Below are positions 1 through 7,428 of a stretch of 10,857 bases of DNA, piece after piece. Made by a program: the position numbers and the translations under genes. Each line of letters starts with the position of its first letter. The first letter of the stretch is position 1. The DNA is from Bacteroidota bacterium (lineage in GTDB: Bacteria; Bacteroidota; Bacteroidia; Bacteroidales; JAKIYJ01), in the NCBI GenBank assembly GCA_022708585.1, contig JAKIYJ010000031.1, forward strand, positions 1 to 10,857, read 5' to 3'. The notes beneath the pieces are model-generated. The model searched no databases. It saw only the letters and a program-made list of their open reading frames with translations, and was not told the DNA's origin.

Positions 1-2088
1 GCTTTCATTATAATCAGCTTTGGAGTTATTATTGCCATTTATATCGTTTATTGTATGAGTTTTATAGTTAACATAAGGGGCTGTAGATGAAATCACAGAA
101 ATACCGCCAATATAAGGAATGTAATTAAAAGCTGTAACTGCAATATGAATGGAATCGGTAGTAGTAAGAGCAGGGAATGTCACATTGGCGATACCTCCTG
201 AAACATAAGCAGTTCCAATAATATTATTATTAATTGTCAGGCTTACATAAGCATTATCAACATTACAATTAATTTGCAGTGAAGTAGCACCAATAATTAA
301 AGAAGATATATGACTAACATTCATTGTTGCAGGATCATCTGTTCTAACCATCAAAGAAGGATCTCCGAATATTGTCCACGTATCTGTCATCTCATAACCT
401 TGTGAACCATATTCATCATTCATTTTAAACAATCCATTAACAGATATACCGCCATAAGTTCTTTTAATGTTTGTCGGATAAGTTTCAGTAAGAATATCAA
501 CCATTTCATCCTGTCCACACATAGGAGGATTCCAGCTTTGGTTAATAGTAGACATTAAGGTGGCTATTGCTCCTTTGGGATTATTGGTTCCAGAACCTGC
601 TCTAAGCCATGTCTCAGCGAAACAGGTAGTAGAAACAAAATCGCCATTAACACAAGCAACAGACCATATAAATGGCAGTTTATCGATATTATTCAGGTTG
701 TTTATATCCGTATTTGAGAAGCCAGAAGTAACAAAAGATGTCTGAGAGCCATGACCAGTATAAAGTATGCAACCCACACCTGAATTTAAGCCACTGGAAA
801 CCATACTGGCGGTAGGGTCTCCCGAAGCATCACTTTCTCCCTGTGAACCATCAAACAATTCAAGTTTTTGTGTATAGGTATAATTAAGCATTTGATTTAA
901 CATATTCCTTATATGTTGATAATCATATTCATTATCATCACCTGGGCCTTGTTCAGAAGCTATTCCCATTACTTTATTGTATAATCCTGGAGTAGTATTG
1001 GGATTTTTCTCATATTTGACTGTACGATTAACCATAGTAGTAACATTTGCAAGACTTTCAGCAGAGAATCGGCCTACAAAAATTTCCTGATATCTATCAT
1101 TTCCTGTTATATATCCATAAGCATTATCCGAATTACCACTGCTTAGACTATTAGTTGGTATCTGTGCGGCATCACCTACAAGAAGTAAATAGGTTAACCC
1201 TTTTGTATTATAATAATTAGCCACATAATTTTTAATAGAAGTGGCAGTGTTTCCAATAGCACTTTTAGCAACCAATTCGGTTGGAATTCCAATTAAATTC
1301 TTCCATTTAACAAAATCTTGCATTGCCGGTATAAAATTGTCATAGCAAATAATGAGCATATTTCCTTGTTCAGACAGGGGAGTATACTTACTGGTATTGT
1401 AATTAATGAAGTTACGGGCATATATTTTATCAAAATCTGCGTCAATTGTGTTATTTGATTTAGTTCTAATAAATTTGTTTTCTCCATTTTTGCTTTTACT
1501 TTTAAGAGATATTTTAATTTTATAATAAACTCTTAATGTATTTGTTACAGGATTATATTGAAAAGGATAAATTTTTACTGTTTGTGCTCTAAAATCACGT
1601 AAAATATAAGGTTGTTCAAGTGCAACAAGATTTTCAGGAAAAAATTGATTTATTGAATATGAATCCCCGTAAACATAAGGAATATCATCAGGATTTATGG
1701 TTCTTAACAGGTTTCCTTTTGAAGGTGCAATGTTTATATCATAGTAATCAATGTAAGAATTTGAGATAACTTCAACCTGCATTTCATCTATGTCAGGTAT
1801 AATAAGAGGGACAGAGACTTTTGGCAAATCAGGATCTTTTGCTGAAAGAATGGGTGTTGTACCTTCAACCGAAATAGTATATTCATTATTATTATTTTTT
1901 ATCGTATTGAGATAAAAACCTTTTATTGAAATTTCAAAAGTAGATGAGTTAATATTTGAATTTAGTAGATTAATTTCTATTTTTTGTGGTACATTACTGC
2001 TAATATTTATCCATTTTTGAGAAAATAATATATATAAAGGCAGAAAAAATGATAAAATAAATGTAATTAAAAAATATTTTTTTAACAT
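1..2088 (-). CDS. Arg-gingipain-like secreted cysteine protease (peptidase family C25), 3' end beyond window
   Basis: The frame is open for 696 codons from ATG at 2088 to the window edge with no stop, so the C-terminus is missing. Residues 1-24 form a signal peptide ending in FSQ. Residues 40-234 look like a C25 propeptide, and the catalytic domain starts near Y235 (YTPL, like the mature RgpB start YTPV). The dyad is His446 (YTGHG) and Cys479 (ACVNGDF), 33 residues apart as in RgpB (H211/C244). Other RgpB-like blocks are LLLVGD (301-306), GNDRYQEIFVGRFS (329-342), STINQSW (513-519), GQDEM (525-529) and FGDPSL (574-579). Asp389, Trp519 and Met523 match RgpB S1-pocket residues D163, W284 and M288 as I recall them, so Arg specificity is inferred. 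An Ig-like domain (about 585-670) follows, then the start of a repeat module (GNNN, 685-688). The gene lies 21 bases downstream of the Kgp-like gene, probably in one operon. Family assignment is firm; substrate specificity is inferred. Confidence 0.93.
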   Translation of the reverse strand, partial: MLKKYFLITFILSFFLPLYILFSQKWINISSNVPQKIEINLLNSNINSSTFEISIKGFYLNTIKNNNNEYTISVEGTTPILSAKDPDLPKVSVPLIIPDIDEMQVEVISNSYIDYYDINIAPSKGNLLRTINPDDIPYVYGDSYSINQFFPENLVALEQPYILRDFRAQTVKIYPFQYNPVTNTLRVYYKIKISLKSKSKNGENKFIRTKSNNTIDADFDKIYARNFINYNTSKYTPLSEQGNMLIICYDNFIPAMQDFVKWKNLIGIPTELVAKSAIGNTATSIKNYVANYYNTKGLTYLLLVGDAAQIPTNSLSSGNSDNAYGYITGNDRYQEIFVGRFSAESLANVTTMVNRTVKYEKNPNTTPGLYNKVMGIASEQGPGDDNEYDYQHIRNMLNQMLNYTYTQKLELFDGSQGESDASGDPTASMVSSGLNSGVGCILYTGHGSQTSFVTSGFSNTDINNLNNIDKLPFIWSVACVNGDFVSTTCFAETWLRAGSGTNNPKGAIATLMSTINQSWNPPMCGQDEMVDILTETYPTNIKRTYGGISVNGLFKMNDEYGSQGYEMTDTWTIFGDPSLMVRTDDPATMNVSHISSLIIGATSLQINCNVDNAYVSLTINNNIIGTAYVSGGIANVTFPALTTTDSIHIAVTAFNYIPYIGGISVISSTAPYVNYKTHTINDINGNNNSKADYNES

Positions 2089-2109
2089 ACGTAATTAGAG
2101 ATTAAGATT

Positions 2110-5100
2110 TTATTTGATGATTGAAATTTTTTTTGTAATTTTTTCATTATCAGTAATAAATATCAGATAATAAATTCCGCTTTTAAAAGATGTTAAATCA
2201 AGTTCACAGGTATGGTTGCCCGGTGATAATCTAGTTGAATGGAATATAGGCATTACAATTTTGCCAGAACTGTTACAAATAAAAATATTGACATTATTAT
2301 ATTCATTAAGATTAAATTGAATAGAAGCCGAATTTTTAGCAGGATTTGGGAATAAATTAATATCGCAGTGTGATAATTCAGGAATATTTGAAACAGTAGT
2401 TATGATACATGGCGGGAACTGAATAAAATCTACCCACGCACAGTCATCTCCCGCAGACATTGAATAATCTTTTGCATATTCCCATTTAAATTTGTGCTGT
2501 CCGACTGTAACAGGGAATGCAACTCTTTGCCAGTTTAAAATTCCAGACCAGGATTTAATACAAACATTATCAATATAAAATTTCAGGAAGTCATAATTAG
2601 TTTCGGAAGATACTTTCATGTAAAAAGAAATAGAATCATCGGAAGTAACTGTTGCAGTGATAGACAATATGGATGATTGTTGATGATTAATAGAGCCAGA
2701 TTGAACGCAATAAGTTCCTTCGTAAGCAGATGTTGAATTAATAAACCAGGGGACGTCGCCCGATGCTACCCAGTTGAATTTGTTAAAGTTTCCACTTTCC
2801 CAGTCTTCTGTAACAATTCCTATTATGGTAGAATAATTTTTGCTGACACTGTATTGTCCTGAAATGGCGGAATAAACAAAATCAACCATATCGCCAGCCA
2901 CTGCATTGGATGAAACACTAATATTAAATACTGCATAGGAGTAATCTCCTGACAGGATAGTACCAATATTAAAATTTCCATTGTTAATTGTTATATGTGG
3001 ATTTGTAGAATTTAAAGTTGCAGTGGTAGTTTCTGCATCGCCCAGCCCCTTGTTAAAAGTTTTTATCATAATATTAACAGTTTCGCCAGGATCCAGTCGT
3101 TTATTATTATTTCCATATAAATAATCATCAATAATCATAATATCGGCATCCAATACAGGAGCATGGGCAGTCAAACTGAAAGTTGAATTCCACACATTGC
3201 TGCTGGCATCGGTTATTGTTAAATCAAAATCGATAATATTTTTATCTGGTATATTGCCTGCTACAGTAAAAGCGAAAGCATCAGTAGCAGTTACAGTAGT
3301 ATTTGCATCTATATTGCCAAAAGGTTCAATGTTATCAGTAATTGTAATATATGGGTTATTTGAATTCAAAGTAGCAATTACGTTATATGCAGTGGAGATA
3401 CCAAGGTTATTCAATACAACTGATAACAAGATATTTTCATTTGCTTCGGGTATTGAATTATTGTTGCCTGAAGCATCATTAACAGATTTAGTATTCAGAA
3501 CCATATATGGACCGGTGGGTGAAGCAGCAGGTACTGTTCCGAAGAAAGGTTTTCTATTTTGTTTGGTAGCAATTATATCGACTATGCCATCTGTTGTAAA
3601 AGGAGTTATAGTAATATTTGCTATGCCTGTTGCATCTGCCAGGGCGGCGCCGTGCAAAATGCCATTCATACTAATTGCGACATAAGCATAAGGTTCTGTA
3701 TTAACGGTAAATGTGGTAGATCCTAAAACAATTAACTGATTATAATTACAATTCAATTGAGGTGGAACAGAGAAATAAACCATTAATGAAGGGTCTCCCA
3801 TTAAATTATATATTTCCCAGTAATAATCATAATTTGAAGAAAGTTCCATAACAGCTAAATTACCTGCAAAAATTATCTCTCCCTGTGTTACATACCATTC
3901 TTCAAAGGCTTCGCCGTGAGTATGAAAAAGTCGGTCATAAGATCCTAATGCATTTGCATCATAAACAGGGTTAGAATCAATAGTTTTAGCGCCCACACTC
4001 CAATAAAAATCTTCATCCCAGTATGTATTATTAGAAGCTCCTATATAGCCCAATGCGCCCTTATCTGATGCTCTTAGAAGTGCTTCACCAAAACATACCG
4101 CATCATCGAATTTATTTGTAACACAGGCATTACCAATCATTAACGGGTATTTATGGGCGTTTTGAAGTGATGCTATATTTGAAATGGTAAAAGAAGGGTT
4201 AGCCCATCCGTTTGAACTTCCATGAGCAGTATAATTGGCAAATGCACAACCATCGCTTACATTTTGAATTATTTGTGAAGCTGAATTTGAAGAAACAGGA
4301 TAAAGATATGTATGTGAGTTAATACCATTTGAAGAATTAAAATAAGTTGATGTGCCATAATTAACCTGTCCATTGCCATAAGTAGGTGCCATTGAAGGAT
4401 CATAACCTGCTACCATAACAACTTCATTCAAGAAACTGTCGTCGGGCATAAGATATTGTTCATATTCCAAAGTTTTATCAATTTGAGGCTGCAAATCACT
4501 GACCCCTGTACAGGAAAATCTGCCATAATAAACTTCAGGCAAAAAATCATTGGTATATTCGCAATAAGGTAAATCAGTAACATGACTGTCAGTAGAGCCA
4601 TTAAAAGATGGTATTTGATCAATATCCCCTACCAGTAATACAAAACTCGGAGGTGGGTCATTGGGAGTGCCCGCATTATATAGATTTTTAAGATAATTTT
4701 TAATTGAAACATTTGTATTCCCAACTTGAGGATCATTAGTATAGGCTTCTATAACAATAAAACCTTTTTTTGTTTTCCACTCAATAAATGGTTGCAATGT
4801 GACCTGATATGCAACAGGAGATACAATTACGTATTTTACAGGTGTTTTAACTATGTTTTCTTTGGTTCCCAATGATATTTTTTTATTGAATATTTTTTCG
4901 TTTATATTGTTAAAATAAGGTGATAAGTTTAATTTATTTTGTTCTATTGTTTTATTAATATCAGCATCAACAAAGTTGATACTTGCATCTATTTTATGAT
5001 ACACACGTAAAATTCCCTTGACTGGATTGTATTGAAATGGAGAAATCGCAAGCCTGCCAAGATTTTTACCTCTCATAGTTCCTAAATATTCAACTTTTAC

Positions 5101-5589
5101 AAGTTCGTCGGTGGTAAAAGCATCTCTCGAATAAATATCTTTATTGATAATAAATGGATTTTTATCTGTATTACTCTTTATTACCGGTGGCTGTACTGGA
5201 TATATTACATTATATATTCCAATAGTTTTTAAATCGTAATCAGTATAATAATTTGTATTAACATTAATATTGATTGTGGCTCCTACAGGAATTTCAATTA
5301 ATTTATATAATACAGGTAACTTGGGCTCACCCTGAATAAAATTTGAACCATAACCTTCAATAGACAGCCTTGTATAAGTATTTTCTTCTATTTTTATTTC
5401 ATCATAGTTAAATGAAGAAATTATATTTGTGAAACTTAATTTATAATAAGTATTTTCATTAATTATAATATCATTCTTTCCTTTTTGTACGGTTTTAATA
5501 TTATCTGCCTTGATTGAAAAAGGAAGTATGGTAAAAATACTAATACAGCATAAAAAAAATATGGTATCTGTAAATTTTTTCATATTCAT
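2110..5589 (-). CDS. Lys-gingipain-like secreted cysteine protease (peptidase family C25) with T9SS sorting domain
   Basis: The protein has 1159 residues. A signal peptide covers 1-28 (SIKA, then D) and a C25 propeptide about 40-237. The catalytic domain (about 240-605) resembles P. gingivalis Kgp block by block: WKTKKGF (271-277), TNVSIK (292-297), LLVGD (318-322), ANYTAHG (451-457), FGEALLR (500-506), YWSVGA (529-534) and GNLA (576-579). The dyad is His456 and Cys489, 33 residues apart. Thr454 and Asp527 match Kgp specificity residues T442 and D516, and Asp348 matches D388, from memory. An Ig-like domain follows (about 608-686), then two related modules starting NDxxGNNN or YGNNN (702-808, 812-920). 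A jelly-roll domain (927-1060, ending GDDCAWVDF) resembles adhesin-type domains. The tail (1075-1159, FPNP to KKISIIK) is a T9SS type A sorting domain, so the protein should be exported and surface-anchored or released. A second in-frame ATG at 5583 is an alternative start. No Shine-Dalgarno is visible, which is usual in this phylum. Confidence 0.95.
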   Translation of the reverse strand: MNMKKFTDTIFFLCCISIFTILPFSIKADNIKTVQKGKNDIIINENTYYKLSFTNIISSFNYDEIKIEENTYTRLSIEGYGSNFIQGEPKLPVLYKLIEIPVGATININVNTNYYTDYDLKTIGIYNVIYPVQPPVIKSNTDKNPFIINKDIYSRDAFTTDELVKVEYLGTMRGKNLGRLAISPFQYNPVKGILRVYHKIDASINFVDADINKTIEQNKLNLSPYFNNINEKIFNKKISLGTKENIVKTPVKYVIVSPVAYQVTLQPFIEWKTKKGFIVIEAYTNDPQVGNTNVSIKNYLKNLYNAGTPNDPPPSFVLLVGDIDQIPSFNGSTDSHVTDLPYCEYTNDFLPEVYYGRFSCTGVSDLQPQIDKTLEYEQYLMPDDSFLNEVVMVAGYDPSMAPTYGNGQVNYGTSTYFNSSNGINSHTYLYPVSSNSASQIIQNVSDGCAFANYTAHGSSNGWANPSFTISNIASLQNAHKYPLMIGNACVTNKFDDAVCFGEALLRASDKGALGYIGASNNTYWDEDFYWSVGAKTIDSNPVYDANALGSYDRLFHTHGEAFEEWYVTQGEIIFAGNLAVMELSSNYDYYWEIYNLMGDPSLMVYFSVPPQLNCNYNQLIVLGSTTFTVNTEPYAYVAISMNGILHGAALADATGIANITITPFTTDGIVDIIATKQNRKPFFGTVPAASPTGPYMVLNTKSVNDASGNNNSIPEANENILLSVVLNNLGISTAYNVIATLNSNNPYITITDNIEPFGNIDANTTVTATDAFAFTVAGNIPDKNIIDFDLTITDASSNVWNSTFSLTAHAPVLDADIMIIDDYLYGNNNKRLDPGETVNIMIKTFNKGLGDAETTTATLNSTNPHITINNGNFNIGTILSGDYSYAVFNISVSSNAVAGDMVDFVYSAISGQYSVSKNYSTIIGIVTEDWESGNFNKFNWVASGDVPWFINSTSAYEGTYCVQSGSINHQQSSILSITATVTSDDSISFYMKVSSETNYDFLKFYIDNVCIKSWSGILNWQRVAFPVTVGQHKFKWEYAKDYSMSAGDDCAWVDFIQFPPCIITTVSNIPELSHCDINLFPNPAKNSASIQFNLNEYNNVNIFICNSSGKIVMPIFHSTRLSPGNHTCELDLTSFKSGIYYLIFITDNEKITKKISIIK

Positions 5590-5691
5590 TGATTCGATAT
5601 TTTAAAGCATTTAAGTTTTTGGTGATATTTAGACCTATATAATTAATTTTTGGTTGCTAAAATTTATTTGCAATGATAGTGTAAAATTAAT

Positions 5692-5726
5692 CAAAATTAC
5701 CATTGTCTGATAAAAATAAAAACAAA
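5692..5726 (-). promoter_or_regulatory. Possible Bacteroidetes-type promoter for the protease pair
   Basis: On the minus strand TAATTTTG (5699-5692) fits the Bacteroidetes -7 consensus TAnnTTTG, and TTTG (5726-5723) could be the -33 element. The spacer is 23 bases, slightly longer than the usual 19-21. Transcription would start near 5686 and leave a leader of about 97 bases before the ATG at 5589. Such short motifs arise easily by chance in AT-rich DNA. Confidence 0.3.
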
Positions 5727-5966
5727 TTACAATAAAATCAAGCATATTGATTATCAAGACGATAATTTTTCAAATTTATTATTTTTAAAAAATAAGCCCC
5801 CTATAATAAAGTTAATTGTTCTATTTTATTTTGTGATTTGAGCCAGTCTTTATCAGGCATTTCTAAAAATCTCATCAGATGAATACAGTTAAAAAATTGT
5901 GTACTTTCTCAATTTTTTTTGATACAGTAAATATCCTGTGATGGTAGTTTAATAAAAAAAATTATT

Positions 5967-5970
5967 AATA
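5967..5970. repeat. Left copy of probable 4-bp target-site duplication
   Basis: AATA directly abuts the left inverted repeat and matches AATA directly outside the right inverted repeat. A 4-base match in such AT-rich DNA could be chance, but it sits exactly at both predicted ends. Confidence 0.55.
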
Positions 5971-5990
5971 GGGGACTTCTAAAAATTAAC
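5971..5990 (+). repeat. Left terminal inverted repeat of the IS
   Basis: GGGGACTTCTAAAAATTAAC pairs with the reverse complement of 7369-7388 at 15 of 20 positions. Confidence 0.78.
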
Positions 5991-6045
5991 AAATTGACAA
6001 TTAATTATTTATATTATTTTTAGATTAAAAAAACAGCAAAAAAGT

Positions 6046-6062
6046 GAAAAATGTTATTTTTC
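6046..6062. terminator. Short hairpin inside the IS left end
   Basis: GAAAAAT-GTT-ATTTTTC is a perfect 7-bp stem with a 3-base loop, between the left inverted repeat and the transposase gene. Hairpins here can shield an IS transposase from outside transcription, but this stem is almost all A-T and may be weak. Confidence 0.25.
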
Positions 6063-6076
6063 TTACATTATTTTTG

Positions 6077-6109
6077 AAATTGTTAATAAAATTACAAAAT
6101 TGTTAATAA
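6077..6109 (+). repeat. Two 13-bp direct repeats at 20-bp period upstream of the transposase
   Basis: AAATTGTTAATAA occurs at 6077-6089 and again at 6097-6109. The 20-bp spacing is about two helical turns, and the pair lies 59 bases before the likely start codon, so it could be a binding site for the transposase or a regulator. No function is shown by the sequence. Confidence 0.6.
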
Positions 6110-6167
6110 CTATTTAATATAAAATGTGTTATGTTAAATAATAGTGACTATTTTTGTTAAAAAAATC

Positions 6168-7229
6168 ATGAAAAATATAAATTACAAATCACAAGGCAAA
6201 TACGGATTGTTTGATGAACAAGAAACCTGTCAGAAACTTTCAGATATAGGTAATCCATTAGAAAAAATATCATCAGTAATTGATTTTGAAATGTTTAGAA
6301 ATACATTGGAAGATGGTGTTTTAAACAAAGACAAAAAGAGCAATGCAGGTGCAAAGCCTTATGATGTGGTAATGATGTTTAAAATAATGATACTTCAAAG
6401 GTATTATGGTCTTGGAGATACGCAGATAGAGTATCAGATACTTGACAGATTAAGTTTTAAAAAATTTTTAGGGCTTGCAAGTGGTGATAAGGTACCTGAT
6501 GAAAAGACTATTTGGTTATTTCGAGAAAATTTGACAAAATCTGGGTTAGTAGAAAAAATATTTGAACAATTCACACAATTTTTAACATCGAAAGGATTGA
6601 TAATGAATGCAGGTAAAATGATAGATGCAAGTTTTACCATAGCACCACATCAGCATAATACAAGGGAAGAAAATAAGGCAATAAAGGAGGGTAGAGGTAA
6701 CGAATTATGGAATGACCAACCAAATAAGAAGAAGCATAAAGATACTGATGCCCGTTGGACAAAGAAAAACAAAGAAACATTTTATGGTTATAAAAACCAT
6801 ACAAAAGTAGATTCAAAAAGTAAATTTATAGATAAATATAAGGTTACAGACGCGTCGGTGCATGATTCTCAGCCTTTAGATGAATTGCTTGATAAAAGCG
6901 ACAAAGGGCAACCATTGTACGCAGATAGTGCTTATACAGGCGGAAAGCAGAAAAAAATTATAAGAAAATATGGAATAAAAAATAAAGTACATGAAAAAGG
7001 ATATAAAGGAAAACCTCTTACTGTAAAGCAAAAGGAAAGAAACAAAATAAAATCAAAAACAAGAGCAAGAGTAGAACACGTCTTTGGCTTTATGGAACAA
7101 AGTATGAATGGTCTTGTTGTTAAATCTGTTGGTATAGTAAGAGCAACAGGAATAATTGGCCTAATAAACCTTACATATAATTTGTTTAGATATGAACAAG
7201 TTCAGAGGTTGAATTTATGTAAGATTTAA
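6168..7229 (+). CDS. IS5-family transposase
   Basis: This DDE transposase of 353 residues catalyses cut-and-join transfer of the surrounding IS element. The N-terminal part (about 30-125) is the DUF772-type region, with GAKPYDVVMMFKIM at 61-74 and PDEKTIWLFRENL at 110-122. The catalytic part carries Asp153 (MIDASF), Asp253 (YADSAYTG) and Glu303 (RARVEHVFGF), the three expected acidic residues. A lysine-rich insert (about 185-215) should contact DNA. Length is normal for the family (about 340-360) and there are no internal stops. I chose ATG at 6168 (MKNINYKSQGKYGLFDEQ); an in-frame GTG at 6144 would add eight residues, but the ATG gives a more family-like N-terminus. It looks functional. Confidence 0.93.
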   Translation: MKNINYKSQGKYGLFDEQETCQKLSDIGNPLEKISSVIDFEMFRNTLEDGVLNKDKKSNAGAKPYDVVMMFKIMILQRYYGLGDTQIEYQILDRLSFKKFLGLASGDKVPDEKTIWLFRENLTKSGLVEKIFEQFTQFLTSKGLIMNAGKMIDASFTIAPHQHNTREENKAIKEGRGNELWNDQPNKKKHKDTDARWTKKNKETFYGYKNHTKVDSKSKFIDKYKVTDASVHDSQPLDELLDKSDKGQPLYADSAYTGGKQKKIIRKYGIKNKVHEKGYKGKPLTVKQKERNKIKSKTRARVEHVFGFMEQSMNGLVVKSVGIVRATGIIGLINLTYNLFRYEQVQRLNLCKI

Positions 7230-7236
7230 CTCACTG

Positions 7237-7260
7237 TTAATTAGTTAGTTAATTAGTTGA
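7237..7260 (+). repeat. Tandem pair of 12-bp units after the transposase stop
   Basis: TTAATTAGTTAG is followed directly by TTAATTAGTTGA, which differs only in the last two bases. It lies in the non-coding right part of the IS and has no evident function. Confidence 0.5.
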
Positions 7261-7368
7261 TTTATTGGTTAAATGAATATAAAAATATGGGAAAATATTG
7301 TAATATTGTAAAGTTTTTTTAGCATAAATTTAAACAGGTTATAGTTTGTGTTAAAAAAAATATATAAA

Positions 7369-7388
7369 ATCAATTTTTAGAACCCACC
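7369..7388 (-). repeat. Right terminal inverted repeat of the IS
   Basis: Read on the minus strand it is GGTGGGTTCTAAAAATTGAT, matching the left repeat at 15 of 20 positions. Confidence 0.78.
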
Positions 7389-7392
7389 AATA
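7389..7392. repeat. Right copy of probable 4-bp target-site duplication
   Basis: AATA directly follows the right inverted repeat and equals the bases just left of the IS. It places the insertion 36 bases upstream of the next start codon. Confidence 0.55.
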
Positions 7393-7428
7393 TTGTATTT
7401 TATTATAATAAAGTAAAGAAATTTTACT

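Larger units (their letters stand above)
5590..5970. other. Intergenic spacer between the protease pair and the IS element
   Basis: These 381 AT-rich bases hold no intact gene. The half next to 5590 carries the candidate promoter for the proteases. At 5775-5791 there is an A/T palindrome (TTATTTTT-A-AAAAATAA). The stretch 5801-5911 has a minus-strand frame of 36 codons with protein-like composition (MRFLEMPDKDWLKSQNKIEQ near its end) that runs into a stop upstream; it is described under findings as a possible decayed gene end. Confidence 0.5.
5971..7388 (+). mobile_element. Complete IS5-family insertion sequence, 1418 bp
   Basis: The element is bounded by imperfect inverted repeats that match at 15 of 20 positions, including an unbroken 11-base core TTCTAAAAATT. 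It contains one intact DDE transposase gene on the plus strand. The bases directly outside both ends are AATA (5967-5970 and 7389-7392), consistent with the 4-bp target duplications known for the IS5 group. Length, single ORF and target duplication size all fit that group. The intact gene and detectable duplication suggest a fairly recent insertion. The exact outer boundary rests on these repeats alone and could shift by a base or two. Confidence 0.82.

Noticed and set aside
560..1487. Short frames at 560-745 (+) and 1293-1487 (-)
   Set aside because: Both overlap the continuous 696-codon Rgp-like frame on the minus strand in other frames and show no protein family features.
3197..3685. 162-aa open frame on the plus strand
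   Set aside because: It is antisense to the continuous Kgp-like protease, has low-complexity hydrophobic composition and no family resemblance.
1..5589. One of the proteases being PorU, the T9SS sortase
   Set aside because: Both match Kgp or Rgp at the propeptide, catalytic blocks and specificity residues, and the upstream one has its own sorting domain, which PorU lacks.
5861..5870. Third copy of the IS end core (TTCTAAAAAT) outside the element
   Set aside because: Only ten A/T-rich bases match, the outer GG context is not aligned, and it falls inside the possible coding remnant; chance is sufficient.
6144..6167. GTG at 6144 as transposase start
   Set aside because: It adds eight residues unlike family members; the ATG at 6168 gives a typical N-terminus.
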